This document shows, one piece after another, positions 35,598-45,613 of a stretch of DNA of 64,000 bases. Numbering within the stretch: the stretch's first letter is position 1; the number at the start of each line of letters is the position of its first letter. A model generated the notes under the pieces. It ran no database searches and was not told the DNA's origin. It saw nothing but the letters and a program-made list of their open reading frames with translations. A program made the translations under genes and the position numbers. Source of the stretch: Dimorphilus gyrociliatus (taxonomy: Eukaryota > Annelida > Polychaeta > Dinophilidae); assembly GCA_904063045.1 (NCBI GenBank), contig CAJFCJ010000009.1:352942-416941 (forward strand), read 5' to 3'.

Positions 35598-37991
35598 ATG
35601 CCAGGTGGAGAACCTCTGCTAAATCTACCATGCGATTGTCGAAGTTGGTACAAAATCGTCAAGTGTTTGGACGCCTTCAACGATTGTACGTCGACTGCAG
35701 ATCTGCACGCTTCTCTCAGGCAACTCTACCGATCAAGCGAGATTCAATTAAGTGAACGACGATATTTAAAGCAATTTGAAGGTCTTATCTATTTCCTTGA
35801 TGAAATTGCTTCTGAAAATGAACGTATGACTTTCTATAACGTTCTTTTACCAATAATCGCCAGAAGAACAGCTTGCATGGCTTGTGTCCAAAGGCCTTCA
35901 CCATTCAGGAATAAATTCTCCTTTGTTCTTAGGAGAATTGAGCTATCCGATGACCTTGTTGCTTCATTAGTGTGTGCCAGTTTCCTAGGAATTCTTCCAC
36001 CAAATAATCCAAAGATAAGTCCAAACATATCATCGTCTTTCCGTTATTTGCAAGGAAAGGACGGAAACTTCTTTGTGGCAAACCTGCGTTATCTCTTTTC
36101 CTTTATTGAATCTCTGACGGAAGAAAAATCACCGTCCAGTATTGTGTATACACGAATCGGTTTAAGGAAGAAAGGGGACTTGAACGATTGGATAAAATGT
36201 TCCTTACCGCTATGTCAATTAAGCGTCCATTCCGTATCGCCACCTGGTCACGCACTAATGCATATAGCTACAAAAGAATGCATGCCACATTTGGCTGTTA
36301 TCACTAATTTATTATATGACAAACTGGCAACTTCTGCCAGAGAAGAAACTGTCGATGTTATTCAAACCCTTGGTGATAAACGAGATGTTTTTGTTCTTCT
36401 CGATAATCATAAAGAAGCCTTTTTAAATCATTTAGAAAAGAATTTTCTGTTAACTACTCAAAAGGGGCCTGTTAGTCATCATGTCATTAACCGGTCGTTG
36501 TCACCATCAGCAATTAATTTAGAACAAAAATTTATTCATTTAGATGCTTTTGCCGGAGACATCGCCCAAAGAGCTGTCTTCGAAGGGACATTGGAAGCGC
36601 AAAATATAATATTTGAAGCTTATAATTTATACATAGCTAGACGCTCTTCATGCAGATCATCAACAGATTCTACGTCGAGTTCAGGGACAAAACCGAGCCA
36701 AGGAAATAGGTCTAGTACATCGTCAATTGATTTCAAATTTTTAACTAACCGTCGAACTAGTGCTGAAACGTCATCTGATTTAGAGTTTCGCAGAAGAAAT
36801 TCTGCCTCATCTAGAACGAGCATTGAATCAACTGATTATGAAATTAGACGTCAGAGTTCTAGGATTAGTTGCGATTTTCCAGCGGAAGTAATTAAGGAAG
36901 AAATGGAACTGCGTCGAACAGTCAGCTCTAATCGCACTGACAACGAGAAGTTGTTTAAGCATAGTGTAAGCAGTTTGGTAGATGATATGTTAAGCGGTGC
37001 AATGGAAGTGCACAAATTATCAACTGATGATGAAAAGTCCGTTATTATACCTTTCAGAAAGTGTTCCCCACGATTAAGAAGACCTAAACAGGTAACATTT
37101 GAGAGACAATTACGGGATTTTTGTTCTGATTTGGTAAAAAGAAGTATGCTGTCAGCAAGAGCCGAATTAGAAATTGAATTCCGCCCAAATTATTTGCTAT
37201 ACTTTGCTGATATGTTCGTAAAGCGGGTTCTTGATGACGCTGTAGACAAATCCCAACAAGCTCCTGACAGAACGTTGAGTGACTTTCATTCTATGCTCGT
37301 TTCAAGTGCTCCATCACCATCTCCAAGTCTCATTTCACCAGTTGCTGAAAGCGTTCCTCTCCAATTGGAACCTATAATTCCATACCGAACTATTAAATTA
37401 AGGAGGCGCTCGATGGAGACGTTGCTCTCTGAGAAGTGGCAAATGTCACCTGGGAGAAGAAGACGATGGAGGAGCGTAAGTTCAGGTCAAATAAGTTGGT
37501 ATGTTCAGGATCTGTTAGTAGAATCCTTTGACGCAGCCTTTATAGAGTTGTTTGGTTCCGATTGGGATAGAACTTCAACGGATGTCTATAGGAGGGAAGT
37601 TGAAAGCTGGAGTACTGCATTCACTAAAGATATTCTAGGCGATGCTCTAAAGAGTGTTTATGTGATGCTAGCTAAAGAGCCATCAAGTAAGGAAGCTTAT
37701 ATTGAAAATTTTTCAAACCTAGTCTATCATGATGCCCTATCTAAAATCGTTCGTAATTCGAATGAGTCTTTACGCATGCGCAGGATTGTTCTACATTCTA
37801 GACGAGAGGAAGAATCTATGCGAACCCTTTTGGAATGGGCAGCAGCCTCTAGAGCAGGGGTGTCCATTTGCTATTTGACTTGCTCTAGACATTTATCATC
37901 GAAGATTCGAATTTGGCAAAAGAAATTCGCAAATTGGACTGTTGGACAGTTGGTTTGCTATTTGGCTCAGATAGAATGTTTCGATGACTAG
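35598..37991 (+). CDS. Degenerate PARG-like domain protein with AKAP-like helices
   Basis: 797-residue protein in one exon. Residues about 10-360 align by eye with the accessory and start of the catalytic domain of poly(ADP-ribose) glycohydrolase. WYKIVKCLDAF matches the RWKIIEDSL region, FYNVLLPIIARRTACM the FEHLLPKIAQLAL region, and VASLVCASFLGILPPNN the IACLLANAFFCTFPRRN region. Where PARG has its GGG-x-V catalytic loop and two Glu, this protein reads IATKECMPHLAVIT, so the enzyme activity is probably lost. A Ser/Arg-rich linker (about 360-450) follows. After it come six stretches with the hydrophobic spacing of PKA-RII-binding helices: SLVDDMLSGAMEV, FCSDLVKRSMLSA, YFADMFVKRVLDDAV, WYVQDLLVESFDAAF, AFTKDILGDALKSV and FSNLVYHDALSKIV, at about 458, 506, 536, 634, 675 and 702. 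A kinase-anchoring scaffold is inferred. The gene could be something else with amphipathic repeats. Confidence 0.6.
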   Translation: MPGGEPLLNLPCDCRSWYKIVKCLDAFNDCTSTADLHASLRQLYRSSEIQLSERRYLKQFEGLIYFLDEIASENERMTFYNVLLPIIARRTACMACVQRPSPFRNKFSFVLRRIELSDDLVASLVCASFLGILPPNNPKISPNISSSFRYLQGKDGNFFVANLRYLFSFIESLTEEKSPSSIVYTRIGLRKKGDLNDWIKCSLPLCQLSVHSVSPPGHALMHIATKECMPHLAVITNLLYDKLATSAREETVDVIQTLGDKRDVFVLLDNHKEAFLNHLEKNFLLTTQKGPVSHHVINRSLSPSAINLEQKFIHLDAFAGDIAQRAVFEGTLEAQNIIFEAYNLYIARRSSCRSSTDSTSSSGTKPSQGNRSSTSSIDFKFLTNRRTSAETSSDLEFRRRNSASSRTSIESTDYEIRRQSSRISCDFPAEVIKEEMELRRTVSSNRTDNEKLFKHSVSSLVDDMLSGAMEVHKLSTDDEKSVIIPFRKCSPRLRRPKQVTFERQLRDFCSDLVKRSMLSARAELEIEFRPNYLLYFADMFVKRVLDDAVDKSQQAPDRTLSDFHSMLVSSAPSPSPSLISPVAESVPLQLEPIIPYRTIKLRRRSMETLLSEKWQMSPGRRRRWRSVSSGQISWYVQDLLVESFDAAFIELFGSDWDRTSTDVYRREVESWSTAFTKDILGDALKSVYVMLAKEPSSKEAYIENFSNLVYHDALSKIVRNSNESLRMRRIVLHSRREEESMRTLLEWAAASRAGVSICYLTCSRHLSSKIRIWQKKFANWTVGQLVCYLAQIECFDD

Positions 37992-38157
37992 AAGAATATT
38001 AATTAAAAACAAAGGGAAAAAACAGTATTTTTTCAATGTGATGCCAAGTTTTTTGTCTTTCGTTCTCTTGTATTTGTTGGGCTTTTTGTTTTCTCTTTGG
38101 ATAAAAGTTGTAAAGTGAATTGCAAGTAAATTTAAAGGTACTCTTTAAAGTAAATAT

Positions 38158-38819
38158 TCAAAAATAATAATCATCAAATGGCATAAAACCATGGTAATTG
38201 TGCTGATGTCTTACTCCATAAACTTCATCTCTTAGCAATGGCCCGTAGACGTTAGGTATCGGTTTCTTGTATTGAGTAGACGTCATTGCATTAGAAAATT
38301 CATACAAATTTTTCGCTCCGTAGGTTTCGCTCATTCGTTTCATACCAAAGGCTCTCTTAGCCTCAGTTGGCGGTAAACCTTGCCTATTCCATTTAGGGAG
38401 GGGTGGCTTCACTGAGGGTTTGTATGCAGGGGCATTAGGACCTAATTTATAATCAATTTTACGTTCTACTGGTGCTCTTGGGTCAAGTCTAAAAAATTCT
38501 TCTCTCCATTCAGGATATTCAACATTCCACGGTCTTGATTCTTTATAGTAAGTGTAAAATGTATCACCAGGATTGGTATATTTATCAGCTTCAGTTCGCC
38601 TGTAAAGAAAATTATTTTTTTAGGCCTACAGCAAAAAAAAAGCGAATTTGTTCCTCCCTTTCTTTTTTTTTATAAAAAAGAAAACTCGAGGGAAAGCAAC
38701 CTTAGAAGTGCCGGTGGGTTCGGATAAGTAGGTACGTGAGGTGGGAATCTGGACCAGTTTGGCTCGTATCTTGATTTTGTTACTGTACAAGTATGAGCTC
38801 CCTTAACTGTTGCCGCCAT
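38158..38819 (-). CDS. Small ciliary-type protein, divergent pair member A
   Basis: 186-residue protein in two exons (38819-38701 and 38599-38158). It is rich in Pro, Tyr and Trp with short motifs such as SRYEPNWSRFPPHVP, YYKESRPWNVEYPEW and YGAKNLYEFSNAM. It has no signal peptide, membrane segment or catalytic motif. This composition is typical of axonemal microtubule inner proteins, but I cannot assign it to a named one. It lies head-to-head with the similarly composed gene at 38954, with 134 bases between the start codons. Confidence 0.7.
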
Positions 38820-38953
38820 TTTTGTTATGGTTAGATATTGCTTGGCAACCTGTTTTCAAAACAACACCTACCTGATCAAACTAAACAAGAGCATTAAAAA
38901 AAAGGAGAAAAACTATATTATACTGCATAAAATTTGGATAGACAGTTTCCATA
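38820..38953. promoter_or_regulatory. Short bidirectional promoter of the ciliary-type pair
   Basis: 134 bases between two divergent ATGs must contain both promoters. It holds an RFX X-box-like site. Confidence 0.55.
38837..38849. promoter_or_regulatory. RFX X-box-like site
   Basis: ATTGCTTGGCAAC, in reverse GTTGCCAAGCAAT, matches the X-box inverted repeat GTnRCC-N-RGYAAC at all but the last base of one half. RFX factors binding X-boxes switch on ciliary genes in animals, which fits the two flanking genes. Confidence 0.5.
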
Positions 38954-39507
38954 ATGTCTCTAAGCCTAGTCGATCCAACTGTAACACATTTGAGACATAG
39001 ACCCCCTCCACTGGCCTATATACCGAAACAATGGTAAGACTAATAACTTTATATTTCCCAGAAAGATTTTTTAAAAATCTCTTACTTAATTGAATTCTCT
39101 ACAGGCAAGCAGATCACAGCACTCCAAGTCCTTATCACAGTAGTCACTGCGATCGTTCTTATGGCGCATGGAGAAAATGGGGCTCAGCCATGCCAGACAT
39201 GTATGCAAGAAGTTCAACAGCTACCCACCCCGATTGGTACCAGCGACGAGTCGATACTATTCGTTCGGCTGATACAAAATACCGTCTTTGGTCATGGGAG
39301 AAAACTGATCGTCCACATGAAAAGCAAACATTTAATAACGATCACAAGCAGATGATACCGATTTATAAAGGCTTTCAAGCTGTACCCAGAGATATTCAGG
39401 GTCAGGTAGCTATGCCAAAATGGGGTATATATCATCCAAATTCTTATCAAGAAGGAGCCCGTGTTGAACCTCTACCACCGCTAAGAACTCATACAAAACA
39501 TATATGA
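38954..39507 (+). CDS. Small ciliary-type protein, divergent pair member B
   Basis: 160-residue protein in two exons (38954-39033 and 39105-39507). It is rich in Tyr, Trp, Pro and His, with SYGAWRKWGSAMPDMY, HPDWYQRRVDTIRSAD, YRLWSWEKTDRP and a closing RTHTKHI. No enzymatic motif, signal peptide or membrane segment is visible. Composition and the shared promoter with the gene on the other strand suggest an axonemal or microtubule-lining protein. The family name is not assigned. Confidence 0.7.
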
Positions 39508-40417
39508 TTAATATTATGTTTAAATATGGAAATTCCCATCTTAATATTAAAAATAAAAAAAAAACTACTTCTACTGAAAGCTTTTCTCTTTTTTATTAGT
39601 TTTATATAGTTGCAATTCTTTTGTTAAGTTGGTATTTTATCATGCTTAGATTAACAAATAAAAAGGCTCAAGGCGCTATTCTTTTTAATCATTAGTCTTA
39701 AAGGTATTTTAACTTGTTTACCGAATTGAGAAGTTTATAAAAAAAAGTTGTATTGCAAAGGTACCGGAAGAGAGCTAGTGAATATTCACTACTAGTCATG
39801 ACTCGTCTTTTGTATAGAATTTAAATATGCTGGATTTTATGCTTGCCAACACTCTGTGACAAGCTGTTCAAGAACCAACGTTGCTTTTATTCAAACGTTC
39901 AAATTTAGCATATACACTAAAGTAAGTTACAACTTGAATCTTTTATGTAGGTTAACGTAGAAAAAATGATTTTAAAGCGTTGTTGATTTAATAGTTTTTC
40001 TTTTATTCGTATAAAACATTGTCTAACCTGTGTTCGAAAGCCTTTGATTTATAACAAATTTCATAGGAAAGATTAAGGATTTTCTTAATAGATTTAGATA
40101 TTGGCTATTAATTCGATTAAGAAATAATATTGATAGCAACAAGGACGACGTATACGTTAACAACGTATACTAAAAAAAGGGAATATATTAATATGCACTA
40201 AACAGATTTTCCTAAGCTTTATACAAATAAAAATAGAAGTTTGCGTCCAATATTTTTTATACACTGCTTTTTTAGTCACTGCTATATATTTTTATTTCTT
40301 AGCTTTTCCATTCAAAATCCCAAAGGCCTGTACCTTTGCGACGCTATAGGCCAAATCTATGGCATGCTATTGAATCATATACCTTTTTCCTCTTAATCAT
40401 ATTACCCTACCTCACAG
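39508..40417. other. Non-coding, probable 5' UTR and intron of the EF-hand gene
   Basis: No coding region is seen. A donor-like AAAGTAAGTT near 39919-39928 could end a leader exon that is joined to the acceptor CTCACAG immediately before 40418. Confidence 0.4.
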
Positions 40418-40724
40418 ATGACTTTAAGCGATGAAGAACTCACCAACATTTTCTACCAGTTGGACACAGACAAAAGTGGTTTAGTTGACAGAAAAGAAAT
40501 AAGAGTTATGGTTGAGAAGATCGTCAATCAACACCGTGACAAATTAGGTTCGGAGGCTAATATTCAGGCCCAAATCGAAGTAAAAAAATTGATAGCTTAA
40601 TTAAAGCCTATTGTTAACTGTACGTTTCTTAATTTAGTTCCTTATGGGGAAATTTGATGTCAATCAGGATGGACAAATCACACTCAAAGAATTTATTGAG
40701 GCTTACAGAGGAGCTAAACGCTAA
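40418..40724 (+). CDS. Small two-EF-hand calcium-binding protein
   Basis: 82-residue protein in two exons (40418-40579 and 40638-40724). It carries two canonical 12-residue calcium loops, DTDKSGLVDRKE (residues 16-27) and DVNQDGQITLKE (about 60-71), each with the expected acidic ligands and final Glu. The ATG sits directly after a splice acceptor, so a further upstream coding exon cannot be excluded and the true protein could be longer. Reading through past the donor at 40580 gives a stop within seven codons. Resembles calmodulin-type sensors; target unknown. Confidence 0.75.
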
Positions 40725-41321
40725 AACCAACCAAAAGACGGATATCTAATCTGAATACGTAAAGCCTTTTTGGTGAAGCGTGAAAATTTTTTGACTAATA
40801 CTTTTTCGTCTGATGCCTAATAATAAAGCAGCAACTAAAGCGAATTACAAGCTTCGGCTATTATATCGATACTTATGAAATAATATTTCGAAACACTATT
40901 TCGGTTAATTAAAATGTTAAGTGCTATAGAATCAGAATAACTACATAAATTCGATGCCTGCCTTAGAACCTTTAATCAATTTGAAAAAAAACACTTAGGG
41001 TAGTTTTCTGTGTTTCAAGCAAACAAGATCGTATAATATTGTAACTTTTTTATTGTATAAGCACTCAGGAAACTTTGAAGCACGGAAACGGAATTAGGTC
41101 GATTTGCAGTTGTGGAGATATTGCATGTTTTATAGTCCAATAATTGTTTACTATATATATATATTCCATAAGTTTTGCTGTAAAAAATCTTCTAGTAAGA
41201 TTAAGCAGATGATAATTTGCCTATATCTCTACGAATGATCAAGTTTAAAGACATATTAAATTCATTCGTCAAAGCTTTATTGCGAGTCAAGACAACAACA
41301 GGAAAGACGCAATTTCAACGT
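40725..41321. other. 3' flanks of EF-hand gene and RPL4
   Basis: About 600 bases between two convergent genes with no gene seen. A short TA run lies near 41153-41163. Confidence 0.55.
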
Positions 41322-43354
41322 TTACTTTCCTCCTTTTTTCGACTTCTTAACTGGCTTCTTCTTCGTAATACGTCTGGGTCTCGCTTTAGAACCTGATTCA
41401 TCAACACTCGTGATCTGTAAATTACGTCAAATATTAGAAAATATCTAGTGGCCAACTTTTCAACTACCTATACTAATAAAATAAAAAAAACCCTTCAAAA
41501 AAATATCTGTCACCAAACAAATAAAAAATAAAATTCATACACATAGCTTATAATACTTCTGCTGAAAATTTAAGCGTTTCTGTTTGAAATAATTTAACTC
41601 TAAAGTGAACCGAATTTCAACAGACAAAAAGATTGTTCAATACCTCATCAATTTCACTTGAATCCAACTAAGAAGCATAAAATGAAAATAAAACTTAAGC
41701 GTTTGGTGACAACAAAAGAATCAAATTATTAGTCGACTTTGGAGAATATTTTACGAATGGTGACATCAAAACTAGGGTACTTTTGCGTAATAATTATGAG
41801 ATTTACTTACTCCACGTTTCTTATCTCTGATTGCCTGTCTTTCGATTCTTCTCTTTTCATTTGTTAAAATCGCATTTCTCTTTTGAACAATGGCGTATGG
41901 GTTCAATTTCTGCATAAGGCGTATGTTCTTCAATGGATTCTTTTTCTGGATCTTCTTGTGTGGATTCCTCTTTGGCTTCTCCAACGACTTTACAACATTT
42001 TGGGCTCGGAGAAGTCTACTTAAATCTGAGTTTGTCATTTTAGACATTGGGAGGTTATAGTTCGATTTTTCAGTAGACTCGGATTTCCATGTTCCGTAGA
42101 TGGAGTCTAACTTTTTGAAGGCTGAAGACATCCAAATACAAAAACGACCGACATGGCCACCAGGTGCGATTTTAAGGATATTTAATCGGTTTACATTTAA
42201 AAGTGTGATACCAGGGATGTTTCTGAAGGCTCGTGTTAAACCGTTGTCTTGGCTGAAAAGTAAAAAAAGTAATTTTAAGCGCTGCTTATAGTAGAAGCAA
42301 TTCTAGTTTCTTTTTCTTAAATCAGTGCCATTATGGGTAAATTCACGGTTATCAGAAACACGGACCAATGGTTAATATCATCATGATAAATTAATTTTTA
42401 TATATTTTCACAAAATTTTACTTACGCGTAGATGACAACGGGGCCTCGCTTCTGAACTCTTCGGCGATTTCTTAACTTTCCTTTACCAGCTCTCATTCTT
42501 CTTGACGCCTTAACTTTTTCGACGTCTTTGTAGGCTTTTAGTTTTCGGAGAACAGCAACAGCTTCCTTAGTTTTCTTCACTTCTTGTACATTGTCAGACA
42601 ATACCAAAGGTACTTCAGGAACTTCTTCGATTTTATGTCCCTTGCTCATGACGAGGGATGGGATTCCAGTGGCGGCGATAGCCGAACACATGGCGTATCT
42701 TCTCTGGTTAGTATTGATACGTCTGTGCCAGCGACGCCATGTTTTTGTTGGTGCAAACATTCTACCACCACGGCACATGTTTCCAAATGCACCCTGTCCA
42801 GAGCGGTGAGTACCGCCTCCTCTTACACGAGGAATTCGAGCAACAGCTCGTCCGGTTCCCCAAGATTCAGCCGAGGTTTGGTGTCCTAAAAAAAAATCCA
42901 CGTGGTAAATTTTTTGGAATGAAAATTGCTGCACAGATTCCTAAACTTTACTTTAGGCTTTTGTGTTTAAAGTTGTACGTATATGTTAAGTTAATTGACT
43001 TGAGTTTTGGCAAAAATATATAGGTTACTGAAAATTCTTCACTGACCGGCTTTTTCCGAAACAGCATAAGGCTGTCTTGTATTCTTCATCATTTCATTGT
43101 GAACGAAGTTCACAATATCGGGCCTAATTGGGGCCTTGAATACAGCCGGCAAAGTAATGTTGGTCGAAGTTGCTTCGCCTTTCTCATTGTACACTGTGAT
43201 AAGTGGTCTTGCTGCCTGAAAAAAATCACATTCTAAGCATATAAAATAATTTTAGCGCTTTAAAACTACGACATTACTATTAGTTATATTTTTAAGAGTA
43301 ACTTCAGCATAGTTAGCAAGAAATAATGGTAGAAAAGACGCAATAAATTACCAT
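41322..43354 (-). CDS. RPL4: 60S ribosomal protein L4 (uL4)
   Basis: 396-residue ribosomal protein of the large subunit; its long loop lines the nascent-peptide exit tunnel. Exons: 43354-43352 (ATG only), 43215-43047, 42885-42426, 42252-41811, 41667-41644 and 41414-41322. Hallmarks are [49 protein letters not shown] and [14 protein letters not shown]. The start codon is followed at once by the donor GTAATT, and the penultimate exon is a 24-base microexon (LDSSEIDE). The C-terminus is short and basic ([13 protein letters not shown]) compared with the human 427-residue protein. The leader begins near a TOP-like CCTTTTTCCG (43401-43410). An intron carries a U18-type snoRNA. Confidence 0.95.
42318..42390 (-). 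ncRNA. SNORD18: Box C/D snoRNA, U18 (SNORD18) type, in RPL4 intron
   Basis: On the minus strand it has box C ATGATGA (42384-42378), D' CTGA (42355-42352) and box D CTGA (42325-42322). The 13 bases before D' (TTGGTCCGTGTTT) are complementary to the conserved LSU rRNA sequence AAACACGGACCAA. This is the guide of vertebrate U18, which is also encoded in RPL4 introns. The D'+5 rule targets the A after AAAC. Confidence 0.75.
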
Positions 43355-43692
43355 TTTTAGCAGAGCTCCAACAACGTGGTCAAAATGGCTGACACGCAAC
43401 CGGAAAAAGGACGATTTCAGGTTCCGGTCTGTATTCCTGCGCTTCTTTCGTAAAAATCCGCTTTATTTATTCTTCTTTTTAATGACGATTATACTTTAAA
43501 AAAAATTATTTATTTTTTTGAGATGATTCAGGAATTTTTTAGACTGAGAATAAAATGAACTATTTTATATTGTATAAGGCATACTTCCGCCGAGAGAAAT
43601 ACACGTCGTCACTGTTGAAAACAATCTCTTGAAAAACAGCTTCGATAAACGATAATTGCTACAAATTTAGCATATAAAGGTCATTACTTGAA
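43355..43692. promoter_or_regulatory. Shared promoter region of RPL4 and DERL1
   Basis: 338 bases between divergent start codons. On the RPL4 side the probable leader starts in a pyrimidine tract (complement of 43401-43410), leaving about 280 bases for both promoters. Confidence 0.45.
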
Positions 43693-44953
43693 ATGACTAC
43701 CAATGAAATAGGGGATTGGTATCGGGGTATTCCTCAGATCACCCGATATTGGTTTACAGCATCAGTTGTCTTGCCCCTGATGGGGAAAATAGGATTAGTT
43801 AGCCCCATGACAATGATATTGGATTCGCACCTTCTATTATCAAAGTTCCAGGTATTAACATTTGTGTAAATTATCAAAATGTGTTTCATCAAGCTAACTT
43901 CAGATATGGAGACCGCTTACGGCTCTCATTTACTACCCAATCATGCCTCAAACAGGATTTCACTACTTGATAAATTTGTATTTTCTTTACTCTTATTCTT
44001 CGCGACTAGAAACTGGATTATTCGATGGAAGGCCTGCTGATTACTTATTTATGTTGATAATCAACTGGATTTGCCTTGTGGTATCCTTTTTTTAAAAATG
44101 AATTTTAACTTGACAGAGCAAGATCAATCAATTTTAACCTTTTACATTTCCTTAACCATATAATTTTTTAGTTTATAGGATTAGCTGCCAGCTTAATGGT
44201 TAGTACTTTTAAATGTTTAAATCCTTAAAGTATTGTATAGCCAGCTCCAAAAAAGTTTAATTTGTCTCTTTGAGAAATAGAAAGTTCAGTTTATTTGTAT
44301 ATAAGTAACATTTTTCATAGTTTACTATGTATTTTTAATATGGTTCATATGTACTTACCAATTTTTATTTCATAAAAATTTGCTTTCTCCCTAGCTACTT
44401 ATGGATCCAATGATACTTAGCGTTATATACGTCTGGTGTCAAATCAATAAAGATCAAATAGTATCTTTTTGGTTTGGAACTCAATTCAAAGTTTGTTTTA
44501 TCTTTTAGCATTGTTTCTCTTTATTAATTAATTGAAATTTTCTAGGCAATGTATTTACCCTGGGTCTTGGCAGGATTTAATATGATTCTAGGAGGGTTGG
44601 TTAAAAAGAGAATACTAATTTAAAATACATAATTAAAAATTTAATTTTGTGATTAGGGGTATGAGCGAATTGTTTGGAATATTAGTGGGCCATCTTTACT
44701 TCTTTATCATGTACAAATATCCTCAGGAATACGGTGGTAGAAGTCTACTCTCTACACCAGGATTTTTGTAAGATATTATAAATTCTTTATGTTCATTATT
44801 AATAATTATAATACTTTTTTTTAAATTAATAGATATAGTTTTTTTCCTAACCGTCGCAATACGGCAGGATTTGGTCAAGCGCCGTCAAGACGAACAGAAG
44901 AAGATAGAGGAGGTCATAGGTGGGGTCGAGGAAATACCCTCGGTGGAAATTAA
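43693..44953 (+). CDS. DERL1: Derlin-1, ER-associated degradation factor
   Basis: 246-residue rhomboid pseudoprotease (human DERL1: 251) that helps move misfolded proteins out of the ER and recruits p97/VCP. Exons: 43693-43851, 43904-44080, 44172-44198, 44395-44490, 44546-44595, 44657-44767, 44833-44953. Family features are GDWYRGIPQITRYWF at the N-terminus, IWRPLTALIYYP, LFDGRPADYLFM, WCQINKDQIVSFWFGTQFK and GHLYFFIMYKYP. Several hydrophobic membrane segments are evident. The tail GHRWGRGNTLGGN matches the p97-binding SHP-type tail of DERL1 (human HNWGQGFRLG). Exon 3 is only 27 bases. Confidence 0.95.
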
Positions 44954-45613
44954 ACTACTGTACAAGATTGTTGAGAAAAATGTTTTCTTGTCTGTGTATA
45001 GGTGTATTTTATATGTTATATGCGATACTAGAAATACTGGAAGATTATTTATAAGTAATAAGTCATTAAAATGCCGATTGTTGCTCGATCAATTTACGAA
45101 ACACAAGGGGGAACTACAATCTGGCAGAACATCTAATGCAAACATTTTTCTTAATTATTTGTCAGTTAAAAAATTGTTTCATTAAGTACATTGATATCAT
45201 AAGAGCAATATAAAATATACTATGTGGTACAAAATTAATATTAAGATTTTTTGGGTGAAAAAATCTTTAATCCATATTCTATCGAAGAAATAATGTTCAA
45301 ATATTGAACTATTGTTTGTTATAGTTAATTGAAAATTTAAGTTATTTAAAAAATAAATAAAGTATTTATTTTATTTTAACTTCTAGAGGGCGCATTTTCA
45401 TTCTATTTCAAAAAATTTTGGCGCCATCTGCCTCAAATTGATTGATCATCTTTAGAGTTAAGTGATCCTTCAAGTTGATATTACAGGATCATAAATAATA
45501 AAGATCCGTCAGAGAGAGTCTGTGCCCAATTTGTATCCGGTGTGATAGCAGTATTTTAAATTATAGTTTTTATGTGTTTTTAATTCTGAACAACTCTGAG
45601 CGATAAATGAGAT
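44954..45613. other. Intergenic region between DERL1 and POLK
   Basis: 660 bases, no gene seen. The POLK side carries a CTAGAGGGCGC stretch (45384-45394) and TTTTGGCGCCA (45416-45426). Confidence 0.5.
45416..45426 (+). promoter_or_regulatory. E2F-like site upstream of POLK
   Basis: TTTTGGCGCCA matches the E2F consensus TTTSGCGC and lies about 190 bases before the POLK start codon. It overlaps a CGCCATCTG stretch similar to other intergenic motifs in the window, so the factor is uncertain. Confidence 0.3.

Noticed and set aside
40580-40600. EF-hand protein ending at VKKLIA
   Set aside because: Splicing at 40579 to 40638 adds a complete second EF-hand in frame, while the read-through gives a truncated protein.
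42584-43023. Plus-strand ORFs across RPL4
   Set aside because: They are antisense shadows of strongly conserved RPL4 exons.
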